A DNA stretch of 64,000 nt, from positions 157,859 to 221,858 of the forward strand of contig NZ_WOYF01000005.1 in the NCBI RefSeq assembly GCF_009800925.1, read 5' to 3'. This document shows, piece after piece, positions 62,117-64,000 of this stretch (its first letter is position 1; the number at the start of each line of letters is the position of its first letter). The position numbers and the translations under genes were made by a program. Source of the stretch: Budvicia diplopodorum (GTDB lineage Bacteria; Pseudomonadota; Gammaproteobacteria; Enterobacterales; Enterobacteriaceae). The notes under the pieces are model-generated. The model made no database searches. It was not told where the DNA came from and saw nothing but the letters and a program-made list of their open reading frames with translations.

Positions 62117-63497
62117 TATTACCCAGTAAATGATCTCCATCCCCGGGTTTTAGCATGATAAAGACTAATGATGATAGTAGCGTAATAACGCCCATAGTGA
62201 TGAACGTATAGTGAAAGTTATCAATAGTGCTGCCGTGAGAAAATGTCTGATAGGTATATAAAACAGTTGCGCTGACCGCCACACCGAAACTGATAGATAA
62301 TTGTTGTGTTACTGCCATCAAGCTATTGCCCTGACTGGCATTATTATCAGTTAAGTCTCCTAGGGTTATGGTGTTCATTGCCGTGAACTGAGTTGACATC
62401 ACCATACCAAGAATAACTAGTGGAATTATTAATATCCAAAGTTGTTCTGTCGCTGTTTGTAGTGCTAATTGAGATATCATCAACCCAATCAAAAAAGTCA
62501 CTCCCACTAAGGTTTTTCTATAACCAAAGCGGTTTAATATTTTAGTTACTGCTGATTTAGCGATAAGAGAACCTATGGCCGTGGGGGCCATCATACATCC
62601 TGCAATTAAAGCGGAATAGCCAAATCCTAACTGAAGCATCAGCGGTATAAGGAAAGGTATGCTGCCGGTTCCTAATCGTGAAATAATATTTCCTAATATA
62701 CCTATTGAAAACGTACGGGTATGAAATAGTGATAAATTGAACAGAGGATGAGGGCAGCGAGTAGCGTGTCTTATGTAAAGTAGTAATAAAAAGATCCCTG
62801 AAAATAACATTGTGATGGCTAAATAAGTAGGAACTATACGTTCACTAAGAAGCGACAGGCCAGAGAGAAGCATCACTAAGCTTAGGCCAAAAAGCATAAA
62901 ACCTAAAACGTCAAATCTGCGTTTTGGTGCTGTAAAATCAGGCATATAGCAGCGGGCATAAAAGATACCCAGTAAACCAACAGGAATGTTAATTAGAAAG
63001 ATCCAATGCCATGTTGCGTAAGTAACCAGCCATCCGCCTAATAACGGCCCTATAACAGGGCCAATTAGGCCTGGAATAGTGACAAAATTCATAACAGGGA
63101 GTAATTCACTGCGTGGATATGCTCTTAATAATGCCAGCCTTGCCACCGGCATCATCATGGCTCCGCCAATGCCTTGCATAACTCTGGATAAGACCAAGAT
63201 CATCAAAGTTGGCGATAAGGCACAAAACAAAGAGCCAAGAACAAACAAAAAAACTGATATAGAAAATATTTTACGAGTACCAAAACGGTCAGCCAACCAC
63301 CCACTGATAGGAATGAGCATGGCAACAGTCAAAGTATAACTAATAATAGCTGACTGCATTGCAAGCGGAGAATGATTAAGGCTTTTAGCGATAGCCGGTA
63401 TAGCGGTATTTAATATCGTTGCGTCCAAAGCCTGCATAAAAAAAGCAATAGCTGCAATCCAGGGCAGGCCAGCGACGCTACGTGCTGATTTAGTCAT
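62109..63497 (-). CDS. hsrA: DHA2-type MFS transporter HsrA (YieO)
   Basis: This 462-residue inner-membrane transporter has 14 predicted helices and resembles E. coli HsrA (YieO). Visible motifs are [20 protein letters not shown] (DHA2 helix 1), [13 protein letters not shown] (motif A) and [13 protein letters not shown] (motif C). In E. coli the next gene is yieP; here only its 3' end remains. Confidence 0.92.
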   Translation of the reverse strand: MTKSARSVAGLPWIAAIAFFMQALDATILNTAIPAIAKSLNHSPLAMQSAIISYTLTVAMLIPISGWLADRFGTRKIFSISVFLFVLGSLFCALSPTLMILVLSRVMQGIGGAMMMPVARLALLRAYPRSELLPVMNFVTIPGLIGPVIGPLLGGWLVTYATWHWIFLINIPVGLLGIFYARCYMPDFTAPKRRFDVLGFMLFGLSLVMLLSGLSLLSERIVPTYLAITMLFSGIFLLLLYIRHATRCPHPLFNLSLFHTRTFSIGILGNIISRLGTGSIPFLIPLMLQLGFGYSALIAGCMMAPTAIGSLIAKSAVTKILNRFGYRKTLVGVTFLIGLMISQLALQTATEQLWILIIPLVILGMVMSTQFTAMNTITLGDLTDNNASQGNSLMAVTQQLSISFGVAVSATVLYTYQTFSHGSTIDNFHYTFITMGVITLLSSLVFIMLKPGDGDHLLGNKN

Positions 63498-63535
63498 TCT
63501 ATATCCTAGATTTATATTAGAAATAAGATGATTGG

Positions 63536-63673
63536 CTAAATATCTTTTTCTAATAACTCTTGCGTTGCTTTTAGTGCTTCAGCGCAGTTTTTCTTAAGTA
63601 TTGCATCAACAATTGACTGATGATGTTCCGGCTTAGTAACTTCATTTATCTGATATGTGATTGTTCTATAATA
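63536..63673 (-). pseudogene. yieP: Remnant of a YieP-like GntR/FadR regulator, C-terminus only
   Basis: On the minus strand the frame ending at the TAG at 63536–63538 reads back as far as an in-frame TAA at 63674. It encodes about 45 residues that include [20 protein letters not shown]. This matches the end of the FCD domain of YieP (LHQAIVDAI and AAFKACQALL). No start or HTH region is found upstream. The region beyond is AT-rich and runs into the rRNA promoter, so most of the gene has been deleted. Position directly after hsrA supports the identity. Confidence 0.7.
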
Positions 63674-63810
63674 TTAGATGAATAATTTAATTCGTTAGTG
63701 CTATTAACATCTATATTTTGATTTTCAGGCGATAACAAAGCCAATTATGTAAGTTTATTAGATAAAATGGCGAAAAATAAAGCGTTCAGATAATAATTGC
63801 GATTTAACGC

Positions 63811-63838
63811 TTGCCAGATGATTCTCAGACCCTATAAT
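63811..63838 (+). promoter_or_regulatory. rRNA operon promoter P1
   Basis: TTGCCA and TATAAT are 16 bp apart and followed by a GC-rich discriminator (GCGCCTCC). An AT-rich upstream region could serve as an UP element. Confidence 0.85.
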
Positions 63839-63907
63839 GCGCCTCCACTGACACGGCAAACCGCCGTTCAGCGCGAGGCGTTCAGGCAAAAATCTCAGAT
63901 TTAATCC

Positions 63908-63935
63908 TTGACTCTCCGGCGGGTTAGCGTATTAT
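63908..63935 (+). promoter_or_regulatory. rRNA operon promoter P2
   Basis: TTGACT and TATTAT are 16 bp apart, about 100 bp after P1, matching the tandem rrn promoter arrangement. Confidence 0.85.
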
Positions 63936-63975
63936 TCGCAGCCCGTGTTGCAGGAAGTTTCTTCCCCGCAACACC

Positions 63976-63983
63976 GCTCTTTA
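63976..63983 (+). promoter_or_regulatory. boxA antitermination site of rRNA leader
   Basis: GCTCTTTA followed by ACAATTTATCAGACAA is the rrn leader boxA and its usual 3' context. The 16S gene should begin shortly beyond the window. Confidence 0.85.
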
Positions 63984-64000
63984 ACAATTTATCAGACAAT

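Overview
The window is chromosomal DNA from a member of the Enterobacterales, probably not E. coli itself. Protein sequences match E. coli and Yersinia families closely. The order mioC–oriC–mnmG–rsmG–atpIBEFHAGDC and the flanking asnC/asnA, viaA–ravA, kup, hsrA and an rRNA operon reproduce the E. coli origin region. A family such as Budviciaceae is possible, but I cannot prove it from the sequence alone.

Layout from left to right: (1) the 3'-truncated adenine permease adeP with a PurR-like operator, then a YieH-type sugar phosphatase, an MdtG-type efflux pump, and a polar amino acid ABC importer (binding protein plus two permeases, no ATPase). (2) 6.2–12.5 kb: a complete Fur-box-controlled haem uptake operon hemP–hmuRSTUV, with a 125 bp palindromic repeat between hemP and the receptor. 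(3) 13.1–19.5 kb: a galactitol/tagatose catabolic operon in the order gatZ-A-B-C-D-R-Y, unlike the YZABCDR order of E. coli, ending in a strong terminator. (4) 19.9–28.1 kb: pstSCAB–phoU behind two tandem Pho boxes, then glmUS, all on the minus strand. (5) 28.4–44.3 kb: about 16 kb of accessory genes inserted between glmU and atpC, which are adjacent in E. coli. It holds a six-gene, tightly overlapping operon (LuxE-like acyl-activating enzyme, LuxC-like acyl reductase, NAD(P)-dependent SDR, cytoplasmic penicillin-acylase-type Ntn hydrolase, AmmeMemoRadiSam-type radical SAM enzyme, LCAT/PGAP1-like acyl hydrolase) with a divergent LysR regulator; an mglBAC galactose importer; a CsgG–DUF4810–GNA1162 lipoprotein trio; and a YafK/DpaA-like YkuD-domain protein. 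(6) 44.4–51.4 kb: the complete F1Fo ATP synthase operon. (7) 51.9–59.9 kb: rsmG, mnmG, oriC (DUE-like 13-mers, three perfect DnaA boxes, an IHF-like site, 12 GATC sites), mioC, asnC, asnA, viaA, ravA. (8) 60.2–64 kb: kup, hsrA, the C-terminal remnant of a yieP-like GntR regulator, and the tandem P1/P2 promoters and boxA of an rRNA operon whose 16S gene lies just beyond the window.

The most unusual element is the LuxE/LuxC/SDR/Ntn-hydrolase/radical-SAM/LCAT operon (28407–36573). Its gene overlaps, single orientation and divergent regulator suggest one pathway that activates, reduces and reconjugates an acyl group in the cytoplasm. I know of no described system with this composition. No tRNA, insertion sequence, CRISPR array or prophage was recognised.
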